Positions 10,648 to 19,683 of a stretch of DNA of 64,000 nucleotides are shown piece after piece. How positions within the stretch are numbered: position 1 is the first letter of the stretch; every line of letters starts with the position of its first letter. The stretch is taken from the NCBI GenBank assembly GCA_020073465.1, contig JAIQFC010000003.1, forward strand, positions 124,001 to 188,000, given 5' to 3'. The DNA is from Terriglobia bacterium (GTDB lineage Bacteria; Acidobacteriota; Terriglobia; Terriglobales; Acidobacteriaceae). A program made the translations under genes and the position numbers. Below the pieces are notes generated by a model. The model worked only from the letters and a program-made list of their open reading frames with translations. It ran no database searches and was not told the origin of the DNA.

Positions 10648-13083
10648 CTACTCATAGCGCAGCGCCACCATGGGGTCGATCTTGGCCGCGCGCCATGCGG
10701 GCATAGCACACGCAATCATCGACACGACTCCCAGCAACGCGATCACACCCACATACGTGAACGGGTCGAGGCGCGACACGCCGAACAGGAGTGTGATCAG
10801 GGAATGGCTGGCGAGCACCGCTCCACTTAGACCAATCACCACACCGAGCCCGGTCATACCCATTCCCTGGCGAACCACCAAAGCGAGGATGTCAGCGGGC
10901 GTCGCGCCCAATGCAGCCCGTAGCCCGATCTCGCGGATGCGCTCGGTGACGCTGCCCGACAGCACTCCGTAAATTCCTGTGGCCGCAAGCGCCAGCGCGG
11001 CCAGGCCAAAGGCCTCGAACAGGATCAGCACAAAATGTCGTTCAGCTTCTGACCTGGCCAGCAGGTTGTCCATGGTGGCGACCCGCACAATCGGCTGGTT
11101 CCTGTCCACCGACCAGATCGCCTGCCGGATGGCGGGCGCAAGCGCCGCCGCATCGCCGCGGGTGCGGACCACCAGCGACTGCACGTTATCGACCCAGGAC
11201 CACTGCGAGGTCGAGGTGTAGAACGCATCCGATTCATTCAGTGCCAGCGACGCCTGCTTTACATCGCCCACCACGCCGACAATGGTCCCCCACGGGCGGT
11301 CGGGGTGGCCGATGTCGGGACCGACGCGAACGCGCTGCCCGAGCGGGTCTTGACCGGGGAACTTGCGCTTGGCTAGCGATTCACTGATCAGAACAGCCAG
11401 AGGCGCTCCCGCCACGTCGTGCTCGTCGAGCAGGCGGCCGTGGCGGAGTGGAATGCGCATCACCTCGAAATAGCTTGGGCTCACGGCATAGCGCAGCCCG
11501 GCCTCGGAGTTATCGTTCCGGTCCAACTCGAACTGCATTCCAAAGCTCTCGAAATCGCCGCTCAGTGGTAACTGGCTGGTGAACGCCGCGGTTTCGACAC
11601 CAGGTACCCGGCGCGCCGCCTCGAGAGCCTGGGTGAAGAACCGGTCCCGGGCACGATCCGTGTCGTATTGATGACCGGATTCCTGCACTTGCATGGTGAG
11701 CACGTGGGACGCATCGAATCCCGGATCGATCGCGAACAAACGTCTCAGGCTCCGCAACAGCAATCCCGCACTCACCAGCAGCACGAGAGCAATCGCAACC
11801 TCGGCCACTACCAGAGTGCGGCGAGTCACTTGGTGACCGCCTGCGGTGCGTCCCGAGTTTTGCTGTGCTCCGATGTGCAGGTCACCGCGGAAGGCGTACA
11901 GTGCTGGAATCGACCCGACCACCAGACCGATGAGCGCCGTGATGCCGAGCATGAAGGCAAATACGGTTCCGTCGACGCGGATTGCATTCACTCGAGGAAA
12001 TTCAGGAGGACTGAGCGCCACCAGCACGCCTATTCCGCCCTGTGCCACCATCATCCCGCAAGCACCGCCGAGCATGGCCAGCAGCAGACTCTCTGTGAGC
12101 AGTTGCCGGACCAGCCGTGTCCGCGGCGCGCCCAGCGCGGCGCGCATCGAGAATTCACCGCGACGTTGCCCTCCTCGAGCCAGCAGGAGATTTGTCACAT
12201 TCACGCAGGCGATCAAGAGAACCAGGATCACGGCACCGAGAACCGCCAGCAACGCGGGCTTGACGCCACTGGCGATGTCATCCTGCAGTGAGTTCGCAAT
12301 GAGCCCGTGGTCCAGCGATGCCCAAGCAGGCCGGGGAAATTCGGGTATCGGGGTCTGCGCGATCCAGCTGAGATCACTCCTGGCTTGCGCCATGCTGACG
12401 CCGGCACGCAGCCGCCCCACCATCCGCAAGTGATGTCCCCACTCCCTAGTCTGGGGAGAAGCAATATGTCCCGCGTCGTATTGCAGGGGAGCCCAGACCT
12501 CCGCCGAGGAAGAAAGGACGTTGTCGAATGCGCGCGGCATCACGCCGATGACGGTGTAGAGGTCGTCGTCGAGCCGGACCTGGCGCCCGATGATGGCGCT
12601 GTCGCCGCCGAAGCGCCGCTGCCACAAACCGTTTCCGAGGATGACAACTTTTGGGCCGTTGTATATATCGTCCGAAGCCTGGAAGTCCCGCCCCAACACC
12701 GGCGGAACACCCAGGGAACGGAAGTAGTTGGCGCTGACACGCTGGCCATCGAACCGTTCCGGCTGATCTGCCCCAGTGAGGGTGGGCTGCCACGGTTTCA
12801 TCACGGCGATTACTTCAAGCGAACGGCTCCGTTCCGCCAGTTCTCGATAGGTGTGGAAGGTTTGGGGGACGCGGGAACCGTCATCCCCGGCGTACCAGAT
12901 CATGACGATCCGGCGGGCTTGCGGATAAGGCAACGGTTCGAACAGGATCGGGTTGATCGTGCTAAAGATTGCGGTCGTGCCGCCGATGCCGAGCGCTAAT
13001 ATCACGATGGCCGTGCAGGCAAACCCCGGACTCTTGCGCAGCTGGCGCATCGCATAGCGAAGGTCCTGAATCAAGCCACTCAT
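10648..13083 (-). CDS. ADOP-type MacB/FtsX-like permease, first after the ATPase (811 aa)
   Basis: Starts [20 protein letters not shown]; its ATG overlaps the ATPase stop as ATGA, so translation of the two is probably coupled. The N-terminal signature is divergent (ILALGIGGTTAIFSTINPIL, Gly-Gly-Thr in place of Gly-Ala-Asn). The middle FtsX block has ILVLLIACVNVTNLLLARGG, and the C-terminus [12 protein letters not shown] matches the paralogues. Because it is directly coupled to the ATPase it is the best candidate for the obligate partner, with the other permeases as additional or alternative partners. The two-core, two-FtsX layout is intact. Confidence 0.93.
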   Translation of the reverse strand: MSGLIQDLRYAMRQLRKSPGFACTAIVILALGIGGTTAIFSTINPILFEPLPYPQARRIVMIWYAGDDGSRVPQTFHTYRELAERSRSLEVIAVMKPWQPTLTGADQPERFDGQRVSANYFRSLGVPPVLGRDFQASDDIYNGPKVVILGNGLWQRRFGGDSAIIGRQVRLDDDLYTVIGVMPRAFDNVLSSSAEVWAPLQYDAGHIASPQTREWGHHLRMVGRLRAGVSMAQARSDLSWIAQTPIPEFPRPAWASLDHGLIANSLQDDIASGVKPALLAVLGAVILVLLIACVNVTNLLLARGGQRRGEFSMRAALGAPRTRLVRQLLTESLLLAMLGGACGMMVAQGGIGVLVALSPPEFPRVNAIRVDGTVFAFMLGITALIGLVVGSIPALYAFRGDLHIGAQQNSGRTAGGHQVTRRTLVVAEVAIALVLLVSAGLLLRSLRRLFAIDPGFDASHVLTMQVQESGHQYDTDRARDRFFTQALEAARRVPGVETAAFTSQLPLSGDFESFGMQFELDRNDNSEAGLRYAVSPSYFEVMRIPLRHGRLLDEHDVAGAPLAVLISESLAKRKFPGQDPLGQRVRVGPDIGHPDRPWGTIVGVVGDVKQASLALNESDAFYTSTSQWSWVDNVQSLVVRTRGDAAALAPAIRQAIWSVDRNQPIVRVATMDNLLARSEAERHFVLILFEAFGLAALALAATGIYGVLSGSVTERIREIGLRAALGATPADILALVVRQGMGMTGLGVVIGLSGAVLASHSLITLLFGVSRLDPFTYVGVIALLGVVSMIACAMPAWRAAKIDPMVALRYE

Positions 13084-13805
13084 GCATGCACATCCGCCAT
13101 CAGCTTTTTCAGCTCTTCCTCTGCCACTACTTTGCCGTCGAACAGATGCACTTCCCGCTGCGCGTGCTTGGCGAAACGCGGGTCATGGGTAACCATGCAG
13201 ATGGTTGCTCCCTCGCGGTGCAGGTTCTGCAGCAGTTCCATTACCGCTTCGCCGTTGCGTGAATCCAAGTTTCCTGTGGGCTCGTCGGCCAGCAGAATGG
13301 ACGGCTTCCCGCCGAGGGCGCGCGCGACGGCGACACGCTGCTGCTGACCACCCGATAGTTGCGAGGGATAGTGACGCACGCGGTGCGCCATGCCCACGCG
13401 CTCCAGCGCTTCCATCACGCGCTTCTTGCGGTCGGCGGCGGACATTTTCTGCCGGTAGGTGAGCGGCAGCTCGACGTTCTCATACACGGTCAGGTCGCCG
13501 ATCAGGTTGAAACTCTGGAAGATGAATCCGATCTCCTGGTTGCGAATCCGCGAGCGCTCGGCAAAATCGAGGTTCTCAACCGTCTTCCCATTCAGCGAGT
13601 ACCGTCCGTCCGTCGGCGTATCCAGCAGGCCGATGATCGACAGCAGCGTCGACTTGCCGCACCCCGAAGGCCCCGACATGGCCAAGTACTCTCCTTTGTT
13701 AATGGAGAGGTGCACGCCGGAGAGCGCGTGGGTTTCGATTTCGTCGGTATAAAAAACCTTGGTCAGATCCTGAATCTGGATCAATGGCTGCCCGGCTTCC
13801 GTCAT
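13080..13805 (-). CDS. ABC transporter ATP-binding protein, LolD/MacB type
   Basis: A 241-aa nucleotide-binding subunit that energises the permeases following it. Visible motifs: Walker A GPSGCGKST (45-53), Q-loop FQSFN (96-100), signature LSGGQQQR (150-157), Walker B ILLADEPTG (170-178) and switch His207 in MVTHD. These place it in the MacB/LolD/FtsE class of mechanotransmission-type exporters. It is translated between the adaptor gene (33 nt upstream) and the first permease (4-nt overlap). It is the only ATPase in the cluster for at least six permeases. A GAGG lies about 10 nt before the ATG. It might serve lipoprotein, peptide or small-molecule export; substrate unknown. Confidence 0.96.
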   Translation of the reverse strand: MTEAGQPLIQIQDLTKVFYTDEIETHALSGVHLSINKGEYLAMSGPSGCGKSTLLSIIGLLDTPTDGRYSLNGKTVENLDFAERSRIRNQEIGFIFQSFNLIGDLTVYENVELPLTYRQKMSAADRKKRVMEALERVGMAHRVRHYPSQLSGGQQQRVAVARALGGKPSILLADEPTGNLDSRNGEAVMELLQNLHREGATICMVTHDPRFAKHAQREVHLFDGKVVAEEELKKLMADVHA

Positions 13806-13838
13806 AAGCTTTTCGCCTCGAAGTTGTGGAGTAGTTGC

Positions 13839-15101
13839 TTACTCAAGCCGGATGCGATCCGTCTTGTCCCAGCGCGACATGTCGGAAAGAATCACCGTGT
13901 CGCCTTCGTGAAGCCCCTCGAAAATCTGAATCGAATTCACCGATTCGCGTCCCACCTTGACCGGGACGCGCATTGCCTCTTTTCCGTCCGTGTCCAGCCT
14001 GAACAGGCTGATGGTGCTGTTTTCCTGACCGAATGCGGGCCGTCCCACATAAAGGACGCTGTCCAGCCGCTCTAGGTCGATGGTTCCGTCGACGCTGAGA
14101 TCGGGCCGGGCCCCCTTTGGCAGTTCGCTGGTAAGTTTGACGTCCACCGTCACGGTTCCGTTTTGCACCCCTGGATCGACTCGCATCACCGTGCCGCTGA
14201 TGATGCCGTTGTGCGTGTCGATGGATGCGGGCTCGCCAGACTGCACATCGCGTGCTTGCGTCTCGGCGATTTTCAGTGTGGCCATCAGATGTTCCGGCTG
14301 CACCACCTTGGCCAGCATGGTTCCGGGCTGAACGTGCTGACCTACCTGCAACGGCAGGTCAACCAAGACCCCGCTGATGCCCGCTCGAACTTTGAGCGCA
14401 TCCAGTTGCTTCTGCTTAAGGGTGGCAAGAGTGCGCGCCTGGTCGACCTTGGCCTGCTGCTCCGCGAGTTGAGTTTCAATGGCTTTCTTATTGATCGCCA
14501 GCCTCTGCCCCTCGAGATCGTTTCTGGTCGTTAGTTCGTCCGCTTTGCCCTTCGATGCCTTATAGGCCAGTCCGGAGATCACGCCCAGATCGTAGAGCGC
14601 CTTGTCCGTCTCGGCCTGTCGTTGCGCCTGACTGTAGTCCGCATTTACGGTGGCGGCGCCAGCTTTCTGCGTCATGAGGTCGCTGTCGAGCCGCACCCGC
14701 AGGCTTTGATATTCCGCCTCGGCCGCTTTCAACTGCAGCGCCGCGTCAATCGCCGCCTGTTCCACCTGCGGATTGCTCATGTCGACGAGAATGGTGTCGG
14801 CTTGCACCAGGTTGGGGCCGGGCAGCACACGGATGCGCACCACCGTGGCTTCGGTTTCGGCAGGAATCTGGCGCACAGCCTCCTGGGCAGGGATCAGGGA
14901 TCCCGGTCCCCGCACCTGCCGCAGCATGGAACCCCGTTTCACGACGTCCGTCCATACGGTTCCGCGTTCGACCGAGGGAGCCGCCGGCTTCAGCCGCATG
15001 ACTCCGATCGTTACCGCCGCAACCAAAGCGGCCCCCACCACCAACAGAACAATCTGGCGGCGCCGCTTCTGGAGCTTGAACTCGGGCCGAGCGATGTCCA
15101 T
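13839..15101 (-). CDS. HlyD-family periplasmic adaptor (MacA-like)
   Basis: A 420-aa membrane-fusion protein. The start ATG at 15101 (MDIARPEFKLQKRRRQIV) has AAGG upstream; an in-frame GTG at 15131 would add ten residues without a better ribosome site. A basic N-terminus is followed by a TM helix (VLLVVGAALVAAVTIGV), then a lipoyl/barrel half (VKRGSMLRQVRGPGSLIPAQ), a long alpha-helical hairpin around 130-240 rich in Gln, Ala and Lys, the second lipoyl half (VRAGISGVLVDLPLQVGQHV) and barrel/proximal domains. It should bridge the permease/ATPase complex across the periplasm. No TolC-type outer-membrane partner lies within the window. It heads the transporter operon; the gene before it is 206 bp away. 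Confidence 0.94.
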   Translation of the reverse strand: MDIARPEFKLQKRRRQIVLLVVGAALVAAVTIGVMRLKPAAPSVERGTVWTDVVKRGSMLRQVRGPGSLIPAQEAVRQIPAETEATVVRIRVLPGPNLVQADTILVDMSNPQVEQAAIDAALQLKAAEAEYQSLRVRLDSDLMTQKAGAATVNADYSQAQRQAETDKALYDLGVISGLAYKASKGKADELTTRNDLEGQRLAINKKAIETQLAEQQAKVDQARTLATLKQKQLDALKVRAGISGVLVDLPLQVGQHVQPGTMLAKVVQPEHLMATLKIAETQARDVQSGEPASIDTHNGIISGTVMRVDPGVQNGTVTVDVKLTSELPKGARPDLSVDGTIDLERLDSVLYVGRPAFGQENSTISLFRLDTDGKEAMRVPVKVGRESVNSIQIFEGLHEGDTVILSDMSRWDKTDRIRLE

Positions 15102-15307
15102 CACCTTACCTTTGAGCAACCGTTGCACCACACGTCAGGAGGGCCAAATGTTTGAAAACACAGCAAGAGAGCCGCCCGTCAGGAGAGCCGGGGAATGCGG
15201 AGTGTCCATTCCCGAACGAAAGTGTTCATGGCCGGACAACACAATCAGTGTCTGTAGGTTTTGTTTAGGGCTTGGAATCTGGGACAAGAAGTATGGAAGA
15301 TGAAATC

Positions 15308-18300
15308 TCAATCGCGTTCGACGGGAGGCATGGAGCGTCGCGCGATCTGAGGGGCATCCGGTGGAGCCTTGACCGGGAGTGGAATCTCAATCGTGCCAAT
15401 GTGGCTATTCGCCACATCCTCAACCCCCAACCGCATCACAGCGCTCTTCGCCGGCACATCGATCTCCTGGTGCATCCGAACCCCTCCCAAGAGGAGGTCC
15501 TGGAAAACTGCCGGCTTGAGATCAGCTGCCACCTGGCTGATCTGGCTTGCCGCTAACCTTCCATCCTCGTGGAATGCGGTAACCATAAAATTGAGGACAT
15601 CGTGATATGTCCCGTCAGGCATCGCGTTGAAGCGAAGATCCGCAGGTGTTACCGCGTAGTCGATCGAATAGAGCTGCATTTCCACCGGCGCGGCCTCTCC
15701 CTTTCGCTTGTTCTTGAGCGGTTTGACGTCGGGAGAAGGGACGTCCTTCACGATTCTCGGCTTGCCCAACGGAACCACTCTTGCCCCGAATACGACCTGC
15801 CGCGACTGCGGCGATCCCTGCTGCATGGCCGCCAGCGCGAGGCCGGAAGCCAGATCTTTCGCAGGCTTGGCCACGGCATGCGGATCGACGGCGTAGTATC
15901 CGCTGCGATACGCCAGGTGATATTTCTTCCCCGCCAGTAAAACCTTCACCTTGCGGAAGGCGCCGTCGTAATTCTTGTTGGCCGGCGTGTAGGAGAGGGC
16001 ATAGTAGTTCGCTCCCTCCTCGGTTGCCGTATTGATCGCTTTCGCGATTCCGTTCGTGTTATAGAACGCTTGCCCGCCCGTCTCGGCCGCCAGCTTGTCC
16101 ATGGTGGAATGCTCTCCGATCTGGGTCAAGCCAAATTCATCAGCTTGGGCCTGCATCATCGCGATGGGTATCGCGGTGTTGGCAATCCTGCCGCCGGGTG
16201 GCGAGCCACCGCGCACGGCAGGCCCCACGGGAGTTGAACCCTGCATGGAAATCGGCGACAGGGTGTCATTGGTCGCGGCCGTAAACAGCGGATCGGTCAC
16301 CAACCCCTTGACATCCACCGGATACACGGCCACATGCGCTTCTGCGAGCAGGTTCGCCACCCTCTTCAAGTTGTCGCTGTAGTTGCGCACCTGAATGAAG
16401 GCATTCTGCTCGCTATTCGGAACATTACTCGCCGGGGAGAGGCCCAACGTAAAAGAACCGGAGAGCCAAACCAGATTCTTCCGGCCTGGAATCCCGGAAA
16501 GATAGCGTGCGAGTTGGGCGAACGCATCTGCGGTTACATACATCCGCCGATCCGCGTCCAGCGCCCGGGCCTCCGACTCCTGCAACAAGATCGACTGCAC
16601 GAAAAACTCCAGGTCGGGACGAAACTGCGCTGTCGCCTTTGCCTCGATGGACGTCGCCGCAGAGTCTGAGTCGAGCAGAGACTTGTGGCGGAACGAGGCT
16701 TTCTTTCCGCGCGCCGCCGCCAGCAGCACGTTGTCATCCTGCGTGAAGCCCTGAATCATCTGGAGCCTGTCGGAAAGAACGCACAGGGCAAATTGCGAGT
16801 CTTTGGGCTTGCTCTTGAGAAACTTCACCAGCTCCGCCTGCGCGTGGGTTTGATCGGCTATCGCCGTGTTGAGCAGGTCAAACAGAATCACCGTCACAGA
16901 GCGAGTCTCCACCGGCTGCGAATAGTTGGAGAAAATATTCGGTGGGAGCACTTCTTTTGGAGCCGGTGGTGGCGCTTGAGTTTGTGCTGCAGGTTGTGCA
17001 TCCGCGTACTCCCGGAAGTAGCGCAGACCTTGCGGCTTCCCATCTTCCGCTATTCCGAAATCGCTTTGCTGCAAGCCCTTCACGAGGTGTCCCCTCGAGT
17101 CCGTCACCACCACATCCACGGCCACGACTTGGGTTCCGGTTCGGAGGGTCAGCGTGGGCAGGTTGGTTTTCGTGCTGAGTGCCGCAGGCGAAGCTGTGCC
17201 AGCTGCGCCTGCGGACGTAGCAGGCGTTCCTGCGGGCGTTGGTTTGACTGAGTCTGGCGCCTCCGAGTTCGCGCCTGGCGCAGGGCTGGGTTGCTCCGTG
17301 TCAGCCGCGTCATCGCCCGCCACCGAGATGTCGATTGGTCCTTCTGCCGCTCCCTTCTGGCCCGCCTGCGGCAGGGGAACATAGAGGCCCGGGGTATCGG
17401 CCTTGACGGCAAGGTATTTGGTCCGCTCGTCAGCAGACATTTCCCGCAATGCATAAATGTTGAGCGTGGTCCCCCCGATGACGGCCAGTTGCCTGCCGTC
17501 CGGCGACAGTGAAAGATTTTCCCCGACCAGAACAGCCGGCTCTGCTTTCAGCGAGAGGACCGACCCGCCGCCTGCCGTATCGAAAACCTGAACGGTCTGT
17601 TCCAGGTCCTCTTCCTCAGCATTGTCCTTCCCGCCGCCTTGTGCGGGAGTCGTCGCGGCTGCGATGGTGACGGTGCTGGCGGCAAAGCGGCTGCCGTCTT
17701 CACTCGCAGTTACCACGGGTGTGTACCGGCACTCACTCCAGTGCTGTTTCCACAGGTGATTTCCGGTCACCGTGAATGCGCTCACGATGTAGTCATTGCC
17801 GGCGAGCGAACACCGTCCGACCAGGAGCGTGCTCGCGCTGCTATAGAGAATGTTTGGTGAGCGCCGCGCCTTCACCCGCGTGATATTGATGCGATCCCGA
17901 GCGGCAGGCCCGAATCGCACCAGCCACACCCCTCCGCTATTCCGCACATCGGCGAAGCCTGACGTTGTCGCGTGCAAATTGATCGCGCCGTGCGACTCCA
18001 TGGTTCGCTGCACAGTCATTGAGTCTGCATCCAGAAAGGCAATTTTCACTCGGGCTTTGTTCTTCGCCCCGCTGTCCTTTGGGGCTGCATCCTCATTCGT
18101 CTCTGCGATGATCTGCTTTCCGTCGGGAGTGACCGAAACCCACAGCAGCTCCGTGGGTGAGTCGAGAACCAGCTTTTCCTCGAGATCCGCGGTTACTTCG
18201 TACAACTGGTTCAACCGCCGCAACAGAACCCGTCCCGATCCCATCGGCCAGACGTAACGACGTGTGTCGTGCAGATACCAATCTGTTTCCTTGACCACCT

Positions 18301-18679
18301 TCCCGCTGGGCATTTCCAGAACCACGGCGTGCATCAGCCGGTCATTGTGAGTCGGAGGACAATCGGGCAACCGCTGGAATAACTTTTTCGGATTGAAGGT
18401 CAGCAGAACGTGGCGCGCATCCAGAAAGTCCAGCGAGATGTTGGCTGTTCCCGAAAGCCGGGCTCCCCGGGAAAGCCCGTTGTATCCCAGTAGCGACAGA
18501 TCAATTTGCGCGGCAGGTTTTGGCGCCGCAGATTCGGCTCCGCCCTGCTGCGCGACCCCGGGAACAACCCCAGCAAGAACCCAGAGCAACACCATCGCGG
18601 CCTGCGTGCCAAGGACGGCAAACCGGCGTTGGGAGGAGGTTTCGCCGGAGGTCCGCGCGTTTAGGAATCGCCCAACCAT
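15308..18679 (-). CDS. VWFA-related acidobacterial protein with N-terminal propeller-like half (1123 aa)
   Basis: A secreted protein: residues 1-44 form a signal peptide (hydrophobic VLGTQAAMVLLWVLAGVVPG, then VAQQ). Residues about 50-430 have repeated strand-turn units ending in phrases such as SVTPDGKQIIAET and SLSPDGRQLAVIGG, typical of WD40/PD40-type propeller blades. A Pro/Ala/Thr-rich linker (about 440-500) leads to the VWFA-related domain, starting VVAVDVVVTDSRGHLVKGLQ with FDLLNTAIADQ at the usual metal-site position. The MIDAS DxSxS is therefore degenerate. The C-terminus contains the SYTPANKNYDGAFRKVKV block common to this family. It precedes the efflux operon on the same strand and may be co-regulated. 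Ribosome site GAGG eight bases before ATG. Function unknown. Confidence 0.85.
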   Translation of the reverse strand: MVGRFLNARTSGETSSQRRFAVLGTQAAMVLLWVLAGVVPGVAQQGGAESAAPKPAAQIDLSLLGYNGLSRGARLSGTANISLDFLDARHVLLTFNPKKLFQRLPDCPPTHNDRLMHAVVLEMPSGKVVKETDWYLHDTRRYVWPMGSGRVLLRRLNQLYEVTADLEEKLVLDSPTELLWVSVTPDGKQIIAETNEDAAPKDSGAKNKARVKIAFLDADSMTVQRTMESHGAINLHATTSGFADVRNSGGVWLVRFGPAARDRINITRVKARRSPNILYSSASTLLVGRCSLAGNDYIVSAFTVTGNHLWKQHWSECRYTPVVTASEDGSRFAASTVTIAAATTPAQGGGKDNAEEEDLEQTVQVFDTAGGGSVLSLKAEPAVLVGENLSLSPDGRQLAVIGGTTLNIYALREMSADERTKYLAVKADTPGLYVPLPQAGQKGAAEGPIDISVAGDDAADTEQPSPAPGANSEAPDSVKPTPAGTPATSAGAAGTASPAALSTKTNLPTLTLRTGTQVVAVDVVVTDSRGHLVKGLQQSDFGIAEDGKPQGLRYFREYADAQPAAQTQAPPPAPKEVLPPNIFSNYSQPVETRSVTVILFDLLNTAIADQTHAQAELVKFLKSKPKDSQFALCVLSDRLQMIQGFTQDDNVLLAAARGKKASFRHKSLLDSDSAATSIEAKATAQFRPDLEFFVQSILLQESEARALDADRRMYVTADAFAQLARYLSGIPGRKNLVWLSGSFTLGLSPASNVPNSEQNAFIQVRNYSDNLKRVANLLAEAHVAVYPVDVKGLVTDPLFTAATNDTLSPISMQGSTPVGPAVRGGSPPGGRIANTAIPIAMMQAQADEFGLTQIGEHSTMDKLAAETGGQAFYNTNGIAKAINTATEEGANYYALSYTPANKNYDGAFRKVKVLLAGKKYHLAYRSGYYAVDPHAVAKPAKDLASGLALAAMQQGSPQSRQVVFGARVVPLGKPRIVKDVPSPDVKPLKNKRKGEAAPVEMQLYSIDYAVTPADLRFNAMPDGTYHDVLNFMVTAFHEDGRLAASQISQVAADLKPAVFQDLLLGGVRMHQEIDVPAKSAVMRLGVEDVANSHIGTIEIPLPVKAPPDAPQIARRSMPPVERD

Positions 18680-18879
18680 TACTTCAATCCTCTTGGCCGC
18701 TTACCAGAAATTGATCGGGCAAGCCTGCTGATGCCGTCAACATGCGCGCTGCGCGCCCGGTAGTTTAGCCCATTTCGCTAGCCGTTGCGTGGCAAAAAGG
18801 AATTAAGTGGACTAGGATCTGAATAACACAACCTGCACACCGTGTTTCGTTATATTCCACCTTGAAAGTCTCTTTGACT

Positions 18880-19341
18880 TCAGGATCGTTTAACGTTCTT
18901 GTAGAGTCGAAATTCCTCGCCATCGAAGGTCGCCGCCAAGAAATGCCATTTCCCTGGCGCAAGCGTGGCGGCCCCGGAAAGGCTGTTGTCCTTGCCCATC
19001 CACAGAATGGCGTGCTCGCCATCCCAAGCGAGATACCTCGAGAACTCCTCCGCGGGATCACCAAGCCCGGCGAGCAGGGTGGGCCCTTCCCCCGCTTCTG
19101 CAGGCTTTACCCAGCCGTACAGCGACCAAGGCGAATCCGCGCGCAACACAGAATCATTTTTGGCCAACCTCTTGTTCAGGCCGTCCCCACCCTGGAGAAA
19201 CACCCCATTAAACGGGCCATAGAAAGGTGGATCGTCGGTAACTGGTGTCTGGGAGTAAGCCAGAACCGCACCAGCGAGCCAGCAGACCAGGATCATCCCG
19301 TGGCGAATCCAACCTGTGGACGCAAGAACACGCTCACTCAT
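18880..19341 (-). pseudogene. Truncated LamG/concanavalin A-like secreted protein
   Basis: A 153-aa frame with a signal peptide (MILVCWLAGAVLAYSQ) and then the first two thirds of a LamG/ConA-like lectin domain: DSPWSLYGWVKPAEAGEGP, RYLAWDGEHAILWMGKD, and WHFLAATFDGEEFRLYKNVK. The domain stops right after the LY-x-N-G-like strand, so the last strands and any following catalytic or repeat part are missing. The bases after the stop do not continue the fold in another frame. I read it as a broken gene, although a short secreted protein cannot be excluded. It sits next to other decayed genes (19.5 and 20.8 kb). Confidence 0.6.
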
Positions 19342-19479
19342 AATGCCCCCCAGAACAGAAGAGTATGTGCGATGGCGAAGCGCTCAAGTCTAAAGAGAGC
19401 TGCTCGAGCAAGTTCTATCAGAAAAGTTGGCGGTCGGGCAGCACTTGCATGCGCCGGGGTGACAGGAGGCTATTCATGC

Positions 19480-19663
19480 GAGCAATTCCAAGGGCACGGC
19501 GATGTCCACGCGCTCTACGAGAAGCTGGACGCTCCGCGCCACCCGGCGCAAGCTCAGATCGAGCAATTGAAGAAGGCCGCTGAACCTTCCACGCCGGAGG
19601 CCCGGACGTTGAAGAATAGCGGCCTTACCGTTGCAGGGGCTGGCACTGATCGAAGTGAAATAG
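19480..19663 (+). pseudogene. Remnant of a glycoside hydrolase C-terminus (GH39-like tail)
   Basis: On the plus strand the reading frame HGDVHALYEKLDAPRHPAQA, continuing QIEQLKKAAEPSTPEARTL, reads like the tail of GH39-type beta-xylosidases (HxxxY..W..MGSPQ.PT..Q...L..A, then an LPRQ.VSL ending). Near 19625-19632 the frame shifts by one base and the other frame gives LQGLALIEVK followed by TAG at 19661-19663, exactly the ending expected. The upstream catalytic barrel is absent. So this is a frameshifted 3' fragment, not a functional gene. Family identity is by eye and could be another clan A hydrolase with the same C-terminal layout. Confidence 0.5.
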
Positions 19664-19683
19664 GACTCGGCCCATGCCCGGGG

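Noticed and set aside
1..13083. Reading the permease run as an assembly duplication
   Set aside because: The paralogues differ throughout their periplasmic cores and have different lengths; only the ends are similar.
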